The translations under genes were made by a program, and so were the position numbers. A stretch of DNA of 64,000 nt from Pseudomonas sp. TH10 (lineage in GTDB: Bacteria > Pseudomonadota > Gammaproteobacteria > Pseudomonadales > Pseudomonadaceae), in contig NZ_JAEKEG010000098.1 in NCBI RefSeq assembly GCF_016651255.1, forward strand, positions 1 to 64,000, in the 5' to 3' direction. Positions 51,048 through 60,227 of this stretch are shown here, one piece after another. Every line of letters begins with the position of its first letter. Within the stretch, counting starts at the first letter, position 1. The notes under the pieces are model-generated. The model was given only the letters and a program-made list of their open reading frames with translations. It had not been told where the DNA came from and made no database searches.

Positions 51048-51934
51048 GCCTTGTGCTCCAACAATTTCAGTCCCACCCAGTATCGGGCGAATTGGTACGC
51101 GCAACGTCCATTGCGATTGCCGCGGCCGGTAGCCCAACGCACGGCGAGGATGTCCAGTTCTTCGTCGCGCTGCCAGCTCAGGCCGGCCTTGGCCGCCAAC
51201 TGGCCGATCCAGTGTTCGACGACGTCGAGGAAGTGTTCTTGGGTAAACGGGTAAAACGACAGCCACAGACCAAAACGGTCGGACAGTGCGATCTTGTCTT
51301 CCACCGCTTCGCTGGGGTGCAACTCACCGTCGACACGCTTCCAGTTTTCGTTATCGCTCTCCTTCTCCGGCACCAGATGGCGGCGGTTGGAAGTGGCGTA
51401 CAGCAAGACGTTCTCCGGGGCCTGCTCCAGCGAGCCATCCAGCACGCTCTTGAGCACGCGGTAATCGCCTTCGCCGGACTCGAACGACAAGTCATCGCAA
51501 AACAACACGAAGCGTTGCGGCAGTTTGCCGATCTGCTCGACCACGCGCGGCAAGTCCGCAAGGTGATCGCGCTCGATCTCGATCAGGCGCAGCCCCGCCG
51601 CGGCGTGTTCCGCCAACAGCGCGCGCACCAGCGAGGACTTACCGGTACCACGCGAGCCCCAGAGCAGCGCGTGGTTGGCCGGCATGCCGTCGAGGAATTG
51701 CTGGGTATTGCGGCCCAATTGTTCGAGCTGACGATCGACGCCGATCAGGTCGCTCAAGCGCATGTCGAGGCTGACTTCCAGGGGCATCAGGAATCCGCTG
51801 CGCCCCTCTCGCTGCCAGCGCGCAGCCAGGCAAGTGGTCCAGTCAATGGCCTGCCGGGGTGCGGGCAGCAGCGGTTCGATACGGGCCAGAACGGCATCGG
51901 CGCGCTCCAGGAAAGCATTCAATCGGGAATCCAC
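51044..51934 (-). CDS. DUF815-family P-loop ATPase
   Basis: 296 residues. AAA+-like ATPase with Walker A in LLWGSRGTGKSSLVRALLAE, Walker B in RFVLFCDDLSFESGE, a sensor motif VLLYATSNRRHLVP and the arginine-finger region KIALSDRFGLWLSFYP. The family is of unknown function and often lies beside fRMsr-type or maf-type genes in pseudomonads. It is the first gene of a two-gene unit with the Met-sulfoxide reductase (ATGA overlap). Confidence 0.85.
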   Translation of the reverse strand: MDSRLNAFLERADAVLARIEPLLPAPRQAIDWTTCLAARWQREGRSGFLMPLEVSLDMRLSDLIGVDRQLEQLGRNTQQFLDGMPANHALLWGSRGTGKSSLVRALLAEHAAAGLRLIEIERDHLADLPRVVEQIGKLPQRFVLFCDDLSFESGEGDYRVLKSVLDGSLEQAPENVLLYATSNRRHLVPEKESDNENWKRVDGELHPSEAVEDKIALSDRFGLWLSFYPFTQEHFLDVVEHWIGQLAAKAGLSWQRDEELDILAVRWATGRGNRNGRCAYQFARYWVGLKLLEHKA

Positions 51935-52085
51935 GTCTTCTCCTTGGGCACATTCACATTAATGATTGCGCAACAGCGATAATCCACAACGACCAGGTGC
52001 CTGTCCCAACCCATGTTTGAGGGCTCGCGACAACAGCGGTATCCATGCATCATCGACTATGCTTGAGCAGCGAAGGGAAACGGAA

Positions 52086-54422
52086 GTGGTTCAACACCCT
52101 ATGGATATCAAATTCACCCACCGGCTATCGTACAAGCAAGCCAAGCTTACTGTGCTGGTCGGGTTCATTCTGGGCACGCTGCTCAGCCTGCTGCAAATCG
52201 GCATCGATTATGCCAGTGAAGACGCCTCCATCAACCGTGAAATCCTGTCTTTGCTGGAAATCAGCCACAATCCGGCATCGCGTATCGCCTACAACATCGA
52301 TGCCGAACTCGCCCAGGAGCTGACCTTCGGCCTGCTGCGTTCGCCCGCCATCATCGGTGCGCGATTGATCGACAACAACGGCACGGTACTGGCCAACGTC
52401 AAGCGACCCGGGCAGCAAAGCAATTACCGGATGATCAGCGACTTCATGTTTGGCGCCGAACGTCAGTTTGAAGACCGCCTGTACCTCGATCATCTGCCCG
52501 CAGAATCGCTCGGCGCCTTGAGCCTTGAAGTCGACACTTATGCATTCGGCAGCCGTTTTTTACGTCGGGCGGAAATCACCCTGCTCAACGGTTTCGCCCG
52601 CAGCCTGATCCTCACCGGTATTCTGCTGGCCTTGTTCTACGTAATGCTGACCAAACCGCTGGTGCGAGTGATTCGCGAGCTCAGCGGACGCGACCCACGC
52701 AGCGCCGAGCCGACCACTCTGGAATGCCCGGCCGGCCATGCCAACGACGAGATCGGCGTGCTGGTCAAAGTCGCCAATCAACAGTTCGAAAACATTGCCA
52801 CGGAAATCCAGCAGCGGCGCAACGCCGAAAACCGTCTCACCGACTATCTCGGCCAGTTGGAAAATATCGTTTCATCGCGCACCGCCGAACTCAAAGCCAT
52901 CAACGCCCGGCTCAGCCAGTCCAATCAGGAACTGGAAGTCGCCCGCAGCACCGCGCTGGACATGGCCGAAGCGCGCTCGGCGTTTCTGGCCAACATGAGC
53001 CATGAAATCCGCACGCCGCTGAACGGCCTGCTGGGGATGATCGCGTTGTCGCTGGACGGCCCGCTGAATGCCGAGCAACAACAGCAGCTGTCGATCGCCC
53101 ACGACTCGGGCAAAGTGCTGGTGGAGTTGCTCAACGATATTCTCGACCTGTCCAAGTTCGATGCCGGGCAACTGGAGCTCGAATACATTCCGTTCGACCT
53201 TGGTTCGCTCGTCGAAGACACCGCCAACCTGCTGTCACAGAACGCTGCACCGAGCGTCGAACTGACCTGCCTGATCGACCCGCAGTTTCCTGCGCTGGTA
53301 CTCGGCGACCCGACCCGGGTTCGGCAGATCGTCAGCAACCTGCTGTCCAACGCATTGAAATTCACCCGATTTGGTCGGGTCGATGTGCGCTTGTCGGCGC
53401 ACAAGGACGGCGTGCGTATCGAAGTCTGCGATACCGGGATCGGCATCGCGCAGGAAGCGCAGGTGAAAATTTTCCAGCCGTTCACTCAGGCTGGCGCCGG
53501 CATCACCCGTCAGTACGGCGGCACCGGGCTGGGCCTGGCGCTGACCTACAACCTCTGCGAAGCGATGCAGGGGCGTCTGACGATCAGTTCCGAGGCGGGT
53601 TTCGGCAGTCAGTTTTGCGCCGAACTACCGCTGCCCTGCCATACCCGCGCCCTGGCGCCTGCGCCCTTGCAGGGAAAGGTCATTGCCATCACGGCAGCCA
53701 GCAGCGGCCTGGCAGAGCTGCTCAAGACCGTGTTGCCGGTGTGGGGGCTCGAGTATCAACAGCGCTCGATCGATGATTCGATGATCGGCCTGGACCCCGA
53801 CGTGGTCATCACCGATTGCCCCGAATGCCTGTTTGTCCTGCGCCCCGCCTGCACTGCGCCGATCCTGCTGGTGACTGCATACGGCAGCTTCATGCCCAGC
53901 GAACAGGCCAGCGCCCTCGCCCCTTTGCAACAGCAGGCGCGGCCGCTGGCGCGAAACGCACTGTTCCAGACATTGCGACGGGTACTGCAACCTGAGATCA
54001 ATACGATCAACGATGCGCGACTGCAAACGCTGTCACCCCAGCGCCGCGGGCGGGTACTGCTGGTGGAGGACAATCCGGTCAATCAGCTGGTAGCCAAGGG
54101 CATGCTGGGCAAGCTCGGCTGCGAGGTCATCGTCGCCGCGCATGGTGCCGAGGCCCTGGATCTGCTTGAGCACGACGAGTTCGACCTGGTGCTGATGGAC
54201 TGCAACATGCCGGTGATGGATGGCTATGAAGCCAGTCGGCAAATCCGTCGCAGCGGACGCTGGCCACAATTGCCTATTGTGGCCTTGACCGCCAATGCCA
54301 TGTCCGAGGAACGCGAACGCTGCCGTGCCGCGGGCATGAGCGATTACCTGGCCAAACCCTTCCGCCGCGAAGAGCTGGCGGCCCTGCTGGATTCATGGAT
54401 GCCGGCTACGACAACGCCTTGA
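52086..54422 (+). CDS. sagS: Hybrid sensor histidine kinase SagS-like
   Basis: About 778 residues. Two membrane helices (about 20-40 and 165-190) bracket a periplasmic domain; then a HAMP-like linker and coiled coil, HisKA with His in FLANMSHEIRTPLNGLLGM, HATPase (SNLLSNALKFT, CDTGIGIAQEA, GGTGLGLALTYN), a degenerate receiver-like segment, and a C-terminal receiver with Asp in LVLMDCNMPVMDGYEA. In P. aeruginosa SagS feeds the HptB branch of the Gac/Rsm network and controls attachment and biofilm tolerance. The name rests on sequence type plus synteny: it faces ospR-gpx-msrB just as SagS does. Start uncertain: GTG 52086 has AAGGG upstream; ATG 52059 and 52101 are in frame. Confidence 0.85.
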   Translation: MVQHPMDIKFTHRLSYKQAKLTVLVGFILGTLLSLLQIGIDYASEDASINREILSLLEISHNPASRIAYNIDAELAQELTFGLLRSPAIIGARLIDNNGTVLANVKRPGQQSNYRMISDFMFGAERQFEDRLYLDHLPAESLGALSLEVDTYAFGSRFLRRAEITLLNGFARSLILTGILLALFYVMLTKPLVRVIRELSGRDPRSAEPTTLECPAGHANDEIGVLVKVANQQFENIATEIQQRRNAENRLTDYLGQLENIVSSRTAELKAINARLSQSNQELEVARSTALDMAEARSAFLANMSHEIRTPLNGLLGMIALSLDGPLNAEQQQQLSIAHDSGKVLVELLNDILDLSKFDAGQLELEYIPFDLGSLVEDTANLLSQNAAPSVELTCLIDPQFPALVLGDPTRVRQIVSNLLSNALKFTRFGRVDVRLSAHKDGVRIEVCDTGIGIAQEAQVKIFQPFTQAGAGITRQYGGTGLGLALTYNLCEAMQGRLTISSEAGFGSQFCAELPLPCHTRALAPAPLQGKVIAITAASSGLAELLKTVLPVWGLEYQQRSIDDSMIGLDPDVVITDCPECLFVLRPACTAPILLVTAYGSFMPSEQASALAPLQQQARPLARNALFQTLRRVLQPEINTINDARLQTLSPQRRGRVLLVEDNPVNQLVAKGMLGKLGCEVIVAAHGAEALDLLEHDEFDLVLMDCNMPVMDGYEASRQIRRSGRWPQLPIVALTANAMSEERERCRAAGMSDYLAKPFRREELAALLDSWMPATTTP

Positions 54423-54864
54423 TCTGCCCCAGCAAATGATCGAGCCCTTCACGCAAATCATGCAGCCGATCCAGATCCACGCCGCTGTCGCACAGTAGCC
54501 GGGCCTTGAGCGGCGCGACCCGATCACGCAGCGCCTGGCCCGCAATTGTAAGGCTCAGGTGCACTTCGCGTTCATCGCGGGATGAACGCTGGCGCTGCAC
54601 CAGTTGCAGCTGTTCGAGTCGTTTGAGTAACGGCGTCAGGGTCCCGGAATCAAGCGCCAGGCGTTCACCCAGGGCCTTGACTGTTGGCTGCTGTGGGGCC
54701 TTTTCCTGCCATTCCCACAGCACCAGCATCGCCAGGTACTGCGGATAGGTCAGCCCGAGCTGGTCCAGCATTGGTTTGTAGGCCCGGATCACCGCACGGG
54801 ACGCGGCGTACAGCTTGAAGCACAGCTGGCTGTCGAGTTGCAGGGAGTCGAACGGCGGATTCAT
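54406..54864 (-). CDS. ospR: MarR/OhrR-family redox regulator OspR
   Basis: 152 residues. Winged-helix MarR regulator: recognition region [20 protein letters not shown] then [19 protein letters not shown]. The N-terminus has the redox-sensing Cys of the OhrR group in [20 protein letters not shown]. In P. aeruginosa OspR represses the adjacent gpx and is released by oxidation. Its ATG overlaps the gpx stop (ATGA), so both are co-transcribed and it probably represses itself through the palindrome before gpx. Its 3' end overlaps the end of sagS by 17 bases (convergent). Confidence 0.9.
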   Translation of the reverse strand: MNPPFDSLQLDSQLCFKLYAASRAVIRAYKPMLDQLGLTYPQYLAMLVLWEWQEKAPQQPTVKALGERLALDSGTLTPLLKRLEQLQLVQRQRSSRDEREVHLSLTIAGQALRDRVAPLKARLLCDSGVDLDRLHDLREGLDHLLGQIKALS

Positions 54865-55349
54865 TTGAGCAGGGCTTCAATCTCGCGGCTCAGGTCCTGC
54901 GGTTTGGTCGCCGGTGCGAAGCGCCTGACCAGTTGACCGTCTTTGCCGATCAGGAATTTGGTGAAGTTCCACTTGATGCCTTGGGAACCCAGTAACCCGG
55001 GGGCGCGTTTTTTCAGCTGGACGAACAGTGGATGGGCGCCGGCGCCGTTGACTTCGATTTTTTTGAACAGCGGGAAGCTGACGCCGAAATTCAGTTCGCA
55101 GAATTCGGAGATCGCGCCTTCGTTACCGGGTTCCTGTTTGCCGAATTGGTTGCAGGGGAAACCCAGGACTACCAGGCCCTGATCCTTGTAGGTCTGCCAG
55201 AGCGCTTCGAGTCCTTTGTACTGTGGGGTGAAGCCGCATTTGCTGGCGGTGTTGACGACCAGTACGGCTTTGCCGGCATAGTCGGCCAGGGTTTTCTGTT
55301 CGCCGGTGATGGTGGTGCAGGGGATGGTCAGCAGGGGGTCGTCGGTCAT
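54861..55349 (-). CDS. gpx: Glutathione peroxidase-type thiol peroxidase
   Basis: 162 residues from ATG 55349 ([10 protein letters not shown]). Thioredoxin fold with the peroxidatic Cys in [20 protein letters not shown], the resolving region [12 protein letters not shown], and the catalytic Trp in [12 protein letters not shown]. Selenocysteine is replaced by Cys, as in bacteria; such enzymes usually take electrons from thioredoxin. It is the first gene of gpx-ospR. The frame extends upstream to 55412 but that part would cover the operator and is not conserved. Confidence 0.92.
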   Translation of the reverse strand: MTDDPLLTIPCTTITGEQKTLADYAGKAVLVVNTASKCGFTPQYKGLEALWQTYKDQGLVVLGFPCNQFGKQEPGNEGAISEFCELNFGVSFPLFKKIEVNGAGAHPLFVQLKKRAPGLLGSQGIKWNFTKFLIGKDGQLVRRFAPATKPQDLSREIEALLK

Positions 55350-55396
55350 CGTTAGGCTCTGGGGTTTTTGGGGTGGTGTCTTTAAGATAGTTAGCA

Positions 55397-55418
55397 ATTG
55401 AATTGTGTGCAATTCAAT
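55397..55418. promoter_or_regulatory. OspR/OhrR-type operator before gpx
   Basis: attgaattg and caattcaat are exact nine-base inverted repeats around tgtg. A/T-rich palindromes with CAATT/AATTG cores are typical OhrR-family sites. It lies about 50 bases upstream of the gpx start. Confidence 0.75.
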
Positions 55419-55469
55419 TTTGGGTTGGTTGGTTTCTTTGGGACGGGGGCAGATCCGTTTTTTGGTCAG

Positions 55470-55770
55470 GGCTGCTTAGGGTTCCGCCCTTACGGCGGGT
55501 CACTTTTGAAAAGCGCAAAAGTAACCAAAACGCTCTTGCCCCACCACTTGGCACCTCGCCTAGGCTCGGTGTGCCCTCACTCCGGCATTGCTCCGCGGGT
55601 CGCCGCGATGGGCCATCCCTGGCCCAGCGCGGCTAAACCGGCATCCTTGCCGGTTTACCCGCTACGCAACGCCTGCGTTCGGCCAGCGTGGTTAACCGGG
55701 CGCCTGCAATCTAGAGCTCGCCGTGGCGGCCTTCGGGCCGACCAGGGCATCACGCCGGCGCGCTTCGCTT
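55470..55770. repeat. Left arm of a large imperfect inverted repeat
   Basis: About 301 bases beginning ggctgcttagggttccgccc and ending ggcgcgcttcgctt. The reverse complement recurs at 55981-56285 with scattered mismatches and small indels. It contains no supportable gene; the open frames in it are shadows of the repeat. Confidence 0.85.
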
Positions 55771-55860
55771 GTTGGGTCGTGCACCTTTTCTGGATATGAA
55801 ATGAGCGCTGTGAGGTGGTATTTGTGGAAGGTGGACTTTATGGAGGGATTGATATCTGTG

Positions 55861-55968
55861 GGAGCAACATCAGCCCGGGGACAGGCAAGCTTTGCTCCCA
55901 CAGGAACAACATCAGTCCGAAGGCGGGCAAACTTTGCTCCCACAGGAACAACACCAGCCCGCAGGCAG
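55861..55968. repeat. Tandem 42-bp repeat, about 2.6 copies
   Basis: Full copies at 55861-55902 and 55903-55944 and a partial copy at 55945-55968, each beginning ggarcaaca and (full copies) ending ctttgctcccaca. It lies in the centre of the large inverted repeat. The ttgctcccaca end is REP-like. Too few copies and no spacers for CRISPR. Confidence 0.85.
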
Positions 55969-55980
55969 TGCACATCAGAG

Positions 55981-56285
55981 AAGCGCAGCGCGCCGGCTTG
56001 ATGCCTTGGTCGGCCCGAAGGCCGCCACGGCCCGGTTCTTGATCACGGACGCCCCGTTAACCACGCTGGCCGAACGCAGGCATTGCGTAGCGGGGAAACC
56101 GGCAAGGATGCCGGTTTAGCCGCGCTGGGCCAGGGATGGCCCATCGCGGCGACCCGCGGAGCAATGCCTGCGTTCGGGCACACCGAGCCTAAGCGAGGTG
56201 CCGAGTGGTGGGGCAAGAGCGTTTTGGTTACTTTTTCGGCGTCTGGAAAAAGTGACCCGCCGTAAGGGCGGAACCCTAAGCAGCC
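55981..56285. repeat. Right arm of a large imperfect inverted repeat
   Basis: About 305 bases, the reverse complement of 55470-55770, ending ggcggaaccctaagcagcc. Together with the left arm and the 210-base core it fills the gpx-msrB gap, where a short intergenic region would be expected from P. aeruginosa gene order. Confidence 0.85.
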
Positions 56286-56323
56286 GTTACCGCAGCAACG
56301 GATATGTACACCAACACACAAGG

Positions 56324-56719
56324 TCATTCCCGAGGCACAAGCTCCAGGCACACCGAATTGATGCAGTAGCGCAATCCGGTCGGCGGCGGGCCGTCCGGGA
56401 ACACGTGGCCCAGATGCGCGTCGCAGCGAGCGCACTTCACTTCGGTGCGGATCATGCCGTGGCTGACGTCGCGGATTTCGGTCATCGCACTGTCGCCGAT
56501 CGGCGCGTAGAAGCTTGGCCAGCCGCAGCCGGAGTCGAATTTAGTGGCGGAATCGAACAGCGGCTCATTGCAGCAGACACAGTGGTAAACACCGTCGGTT
56601 TTGGTGGCGTTGTATTTGCCGGAGAACGGTCGCTCCGTGGCACTGAGGCGGCAAACCTCGTACTGCTGCGGATCAAGCATGGCTTTCCATTCTTCCAGGG
56701 TTTTTTCCAACTTTTCCAT
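56324..56719 (-). CDS. msrB: Peptide methionine-(R)-S-oxide reductase MsrB
   Basis: 131 residues from ATG 56719 ([11 protein letters not shown]). Repairs Met-R-sulfoxide in proteins. Zinc-binding CxxC pairs are in [11 protein letters not shown] and [11 protein letters not shown]; substrate block CGWPSFYAP; catalytic Cys in [17 protein letters not shown] lies upstream. Two further in-frame starts immediately upstream (ATG, GTG) are possible. Part of the oxidative-stress block with gpx and ospR. Confidence 0.93.
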   Translation of the reverse strand: MEKLEKTLEEWKAMLDPQQYEVCRLSATERPFSGKYNATKTDGVYHCVCCNEPLFDSATKFDSGCGWPSFYAPIGDSAMTEIRDVSHGMIRTEVKCARCDAHLGHVFPDGPPPTGLRYCINSVCLELVPRE

Positions 56720-56943
56720 CATCACACCTCAGCGGCTGAAAAAGCCCGATCTGTACCTTTTCCACGGATCGGGCGGCACGTATGATTGCGCCTCGTCACG
56801 TGCCAGTCTGGCAGCCAGACCGGGCGCATTCAAACGGATTCTGGAGGCCACGGTTCCAGACGTCCGCCTGTGCGAAGACGCAGGAATCCCAGTACGGTTG
56901 TCCATTCGCCGCCTGGATCGTTCATTTTCGGGATCACATCGCC

Positions 56944-58155
56944 ATGCAGTTCAGCAAATCGAACAAGCTCGCCAACGTCTGCTACGACATTCGCGGCCCG
57001 GTGCTCAAGCACGCCAAACGACTGGAAGAGGAAGGCCAGCGCATCCTCAAGCTGAACATCGGCAACCCGGCGCCGTTTGGTTTCGAGGCACCGGACGAAA
57101 TCCTTCAGGATGTGATCCGCAACCTGCCGACCGCGCAAGGCTACAGCGACTCCAAAGGTCTGTTCAGCGCGCGCAAGGCAGTGATGCAGTACTACCAGCA
57201 AAAAAACGTTGAAGGTGTCGGCATCGAAGACATCTACCTGGGTAACGGCGTATCCGAACTGATCGTGATGTCGTTGCAGGCGCTGCTCAACAACGGCGAC
57301 GAAGTGCTGGTACCGGCCCCGGACTACCCGCTGTGGACCGCTGCCGTAAGCCTGGCGGGTGGCAACGCCGTGCATTACCTGTGCGACGAAGGCGCCGACT
57401 GGTTCCCGGATCTGGCCGATATCAAGGCCAAGATCACCCCGAATACCAAAGCGATGGTGATCATCAACCCGAACAACCCGACCGGCGCGGTGTATTCGAA
57501 GGAAGTGTTGCTGGGCATGCTCGAGCTGGCCCGTCAGCACAACCTCGTGGTCTTTTCCGACGAAATTTACGACAAGATTCTGTATGACGATGCCGTGCAC
57601 ATCTGCACCGCTTCGCTGGCCCCGGACCTGCTGTGCCTGACCTTCAACGGTCTGTCGAAGTCCTACCGCGTGGCGGGTTTCCGCTCCGGCTGGATCGCCA
57701 TCTCCGGGCCCAAACACAATGCCCAGAGCTACATCGAAGGCATCGACATGCTGGCCAACATGCGGCTGTGCGCCAACGTGCCGAGCCAGCATGCGATTCA
57801 GACCGCGCTGGGCGGCTATCAGAGCATCAATGATCTGGTGTTGCCGCAGGGTCGTCTGCTGGAACAGCGCAACCGTACCTGGGAGCTGCTCAACGACATT
57901 CCGGGCGTAAGCTGCGTCAAACCGATGGGCGCGCTGTACGCATTCCCGAAAATCGACCCTAAAGTCTGCCCGATCCACAACGACGAAAAGTTCGTGCTCG
58001 ACCTGCTGCTCTCCGAGAAGCTGCTGGTGGTGCAAGGCACGGCATTCAACTGGCCGTGGCCGGATCACTTCCGCGTGGTCACCCTGCCGCGCGTCGATGA
58101 TCTGGAAATGGCCATCGGCCGCATCGGCAACTTCCTCAAGTCGTACCGCCAGTAA
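56944..58155 (+). CDS. alaA: Alanine-type aminotransferase (AlaA/YfbQ family)
   Basis: 403 residues, PLP-dependent fold-type I transaminase that makes alanine from pyruvate and glutamate in E. coli. Motifs: LNIGNPAPFGFEAPDEIL, YSDSKGLFSARKAVMQYY, INPNNPTGAVYS, and the Schiff-base Lys in FNGLSKSYRVAGFRSGW. Length equals the family. Start ATG 56944 (MQFSKSNKLANVCYDIRGP) agrees with the family; upstream frame is not conserved. Divergent from msrB. Confidence 0.92.
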   Translation: MQFSKSNKLANVCYDIRGPVLKHAKRLEEEGQRILKLNIGNPAPFGFEAPDEILQDVIRNLPTAQGYSDSKGLFSARKAVMQYYQQKNVEGVGIEDIYLGNGVSELIVMSLQALLNNGDEVLVPAPDYPLWTAAVSLAGGNAVHYLCDEGADWFPDLADIKAKITPNTKAMVIINPNNPTGAVYSKEVLLGMLELARQHNLVVFSDEIYDKILYDDAVHICTASLAPDLLCLTFNGLSKSYRVAGFRSGWIAISGPKHNAQSYIEGIDMLANMRLCANVPSQHAIQTALGGYQSINDLVLPQGRLLEQRNRTWELLNDIPGVSCVKPMGALYAFPKIDPKVCPIHNDEKFVLDLLLSEKLLVVQGTAFNWPWPDHFRVVTLPRVDDLEMAIGRIGNFLKSYRQ

Positions 58156-58163
58156 TTGGCCAG

Positions 58164-58194
58164 CAGTGCGCAACGGCCCGAACGTTGCGCACTG
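58164..58194 (+). terminator. Perfect 12-bp hairpin after alaA
   Basis: cagtgcgcaacg and cgttgcgcactg pair perfectly around a seven-base loop, nine bases after the alaA stop. No clear T run follows, so it may act as a weak or rho-dependent terminator. The rest of the gap to 58385 shows nothing I can support. Confidence 0.65.
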
Positions 58195-58385
58195 TCTGAT
58201 TCAGCAACACTTCTACATCCCCCGCCCTCACACGCCTTCTACACTTGCGATTCGTAGTGCTCACAAACGCCTGACGTAATAGCGACGGGTCTCGGCTATC
58301 TGTCGTCCATGTCGCTGTGTGCTGTGGGAAACCAGCCGTGTGCCGAAGAATTTGCTGTAGGACACAGTTTGAAATAGTCACTCGG

Positions 58386-58413
58386 TTGAATAGCCCGGTG
58401 CAGCACCTTATAT
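58386..58413 (+). promoter_or_regulatory. Candidate htpX promoter
   Basis: TTGAAT (58386-58391) and TTATAT (58408-58413) with a 16-base spacer lie 47 bases before the htpX start. This looks sigma-70-like; a heat-shock sigma-32 promoter is not clearly present. Confidence 0.5.
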
Positions 58414-58459
58414 ACCCCGCAGTACGCTACATCTTTAGCTTGAGGAGATTTCTACAACC

Positions 58460-59347
58460 ATGATGCGCATCCTGCTGTTTTTGGCCACTAACCTGGCGGT
58501 CGTGCTGATAGCCAGCATCACCCTGAGCCTGTTCGGCTTCAACGGGTTCATGGCGGCCAACGGGGTTGATCTCAATCTCAATCAGCTGCTGGTTTTCTGT
58601 GCGGTCTTTGGTTTCGCCGGTTCGCTGTTCTCGCTGTTCATCTCCAAGTGGATGGCGAAGATGAGCACCAGCACTCAGATCATCAGCCAGCCACGTACCC
58701 GGCATGAGCAATGGCTGTTGCAAACCGTTGAGCAACTGTCCCGCGAAGCCGGGATCAAGATGCCCGAAGTCGGTATCTTCCCGGCCTACGAGGCCAACGC
58801 CTTTGCCACCGGCTGGAACAAGAACGACGCGCTGGTCGCGGTCAGCCAGGGCCTGCTCGAGCGTTTTTCGCCCGATGAAGTCAAAGCCGTGCTGGCGCAC
58901 GAAATCGGCCACGTCGCCAACGGCGACATGGTTACCCTGGCGCTGATCCAGGGCGTGGTGAACACATTTGTAATGTTCTTCGCGCGGATCATCGGCAATT
59001 TCGTCGACAAGGTGATCTTCAAGAACGAAGAAGGCCAAGGCATTGCCTACTACGTGGCGACCATCTTCGCCGAACTGGTGCTGGGCATCCTGGCCAGCTC
59101 GATCGTCATGTGGTTCTCGCGCAAACGCGAATTCCGCGCCGACGAAGCCGGCGCCCGTCTGGCCGGTACCAGCGCGATGATCGGCGCACTGCAACGGCTG
59201 CGAGCTGAACAGGGCCTGCCAGTACACATGCCCGATACCCTGAATGCCTTTGGCATCAACGGTGGCATCAAGCAGGGTTTCGCTCGCATGTTCATGAGCC
59301 ACCCGCCGCTGGAAGCGCGTATTGACGCCCTGCGTCGCCGCGGTTGA
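58460..59347 (+). CDS. htpX: Membrane zinc metalloprotease HtpX
   Basis: 295 residues. Inner-membrane protease that degrades misfolded membrane proteins with FtsH. Two N-terminal helices (about 4-25 and 35-58), the zinc motif in [18 protein letters not shown], two further helices, and the third zinc ligand in [18 protein letters not shown]. Strong GAGGAG ribosome site and a terminator downstream. Position after alaA matches P. aeruginosa. Confidence 0.94.
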   Translation: MMRILLFLATNLAVVLIASITLSLFGFNGFMAANGVDLNLNQLLVFCAVFGFAGSLFSLFISKWMAKMSTSTQIISQPRTRHEQWLLQTVEQLSREAGIKMPEVGIFPAYEANAFATGWNKNDALVAVSQGLLERFSPDEVKAVLAHEIGHVANGDMVTLALIQGVVNTFVMFFARIIGNFVDKVIFKNEEGQGIAYYVATIFAELVLGILASSIVMWFSRKREFRADEAGARLAGTSAMIGALQRLRAEQGLPVHMPDTLNAFGINGGIKQGFARMFMSHPPLEARIDALRRRG

Positions 59348-59365
59348 CAGGTTGCGCTAAAACAG

Positions 59366-59394
59366 AAAGGCCCGCACAGATGCGGGCCTTTTTT
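59366..59394 (+). terminator. Rho-independent terminator after htpX
   Basis: aaaggcccgca / tgcgggccttt stem with a short loop and a T run, between convergent htpX and tpm. Confidence 0.92.
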
Positions 59395-59468
59395 GTCTGT
59401 CCTGATTTGTGCTGCTGACCTTATGTAAAAGTGAGCCTGCTCACGAATCGCCAGCGCAGGCAGCTTTC

Positions 59469-60125
59469 TTATCGGGCAGAAACCCGATAAACCCGCTCTT
59501 CAAGGCGCGTCACGCCACTCTCGATAAATTTCCAGCTCTCCCCCAGCACATCCTGATCTTCCAGGATCTTCAGCGCCCAGAAGTTGCCGAACAAGTGCCG
59601 TACCTCATCATCAAGCACAGCAAACGGCGGTCCGTCCTTTTGCGTCTGATCGTAATCGAGGGTTATCAGCAACCCCATCGCGTCCTTCGGCAGTATCCGG
59701 TTCAGGTGCGCCGCGTACTGCTCGCGCATGGCGGGTGGCAGCGCAATCAGCGCAGCACGGTCGTACAGACCGGCGCAGTCGGCCACATCCCCTGCAGTCA
59801 ACTCGAAGAAGTCCCCGCACCACAGTTCGATCGAACCGGCGCGATAAACCTTGAACGGCCCCTGTTCGCTGACATCAGGATCAAACTGATGCTCGCTGAA
59901 GAAGTCCTCAACGGCCTTTTCCGACAGTTCAATCCCCAGTACTTCATGGCCCTGATGAGCAAGCCACAGCAAATCCAGACTTTTCCCACACAACGGCACC
60001 AACACGCGAGCGCCCTCTTCCAGGTCCAATTGTGGCCAGAACCGTTGCAGATAAGGATTCACTTGCGGCAGATGGAAGCCGATCTGATTGGAAGCCCACT
60101 TCTTTTGCCAAAACTCAGGCTGCAT
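59469..60125 (-). CDS. tpm: Thiopurine S-methyltransferase
   Basis: 218 residues. SAM-dependent methyltransferase of the TPMT family; bacterial members methylate thiopurines and also selenium and tellurium compounds. Signature: [23 protein letters not shown] site [20 protein letters not shown] and [13 protein letters not shown], and [20 protein letters not shown]. Length and start match the family. Convergent with htpX. Confidence 0.94.
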   Translation of the reverse strand: MQPEFWQKKWASNQIGFHLPQVNPYLQRFWPQLDLEEGARVLVPLCGKSLDLLWLAHQGHEVLGIELSEKAVEDFFSEHQFDPDVSEQGPFKVYRAGSIELWCGDFFELTAGDVADCAGLYDRAALIALPPAMREQYAAHLNRILPKDAMGLLITLDYDQTQKDGPPFAVLDDEVRHLFGNFWALKILEDQDVLGESWKFIESGVTRLEERVYRVSAR

Positions 60126-60227
60126 GAATATCCCCTAAAAAATCGATCAAAAGGCGTTAAAACTTATATTAGATTTAGATCAATGATCTGACTGAAGATG
60201 GCGCATCTTACCGCTCAGGAATCCATC

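Noticed and set aside
55861-55968. Possible CRISPR array
   Set aside because: Copies are directly adjacent with no spacers, only 2.6 units, and there are no cas genes.
55398-56435. Open frames in both arms of the inverted repeat giving similar proteins (SAKVTKTLLPHH type)
   Set aside because: The likeness follows from the DNA repeat itself; no ribosome sites, no domain, low-complexity composition.
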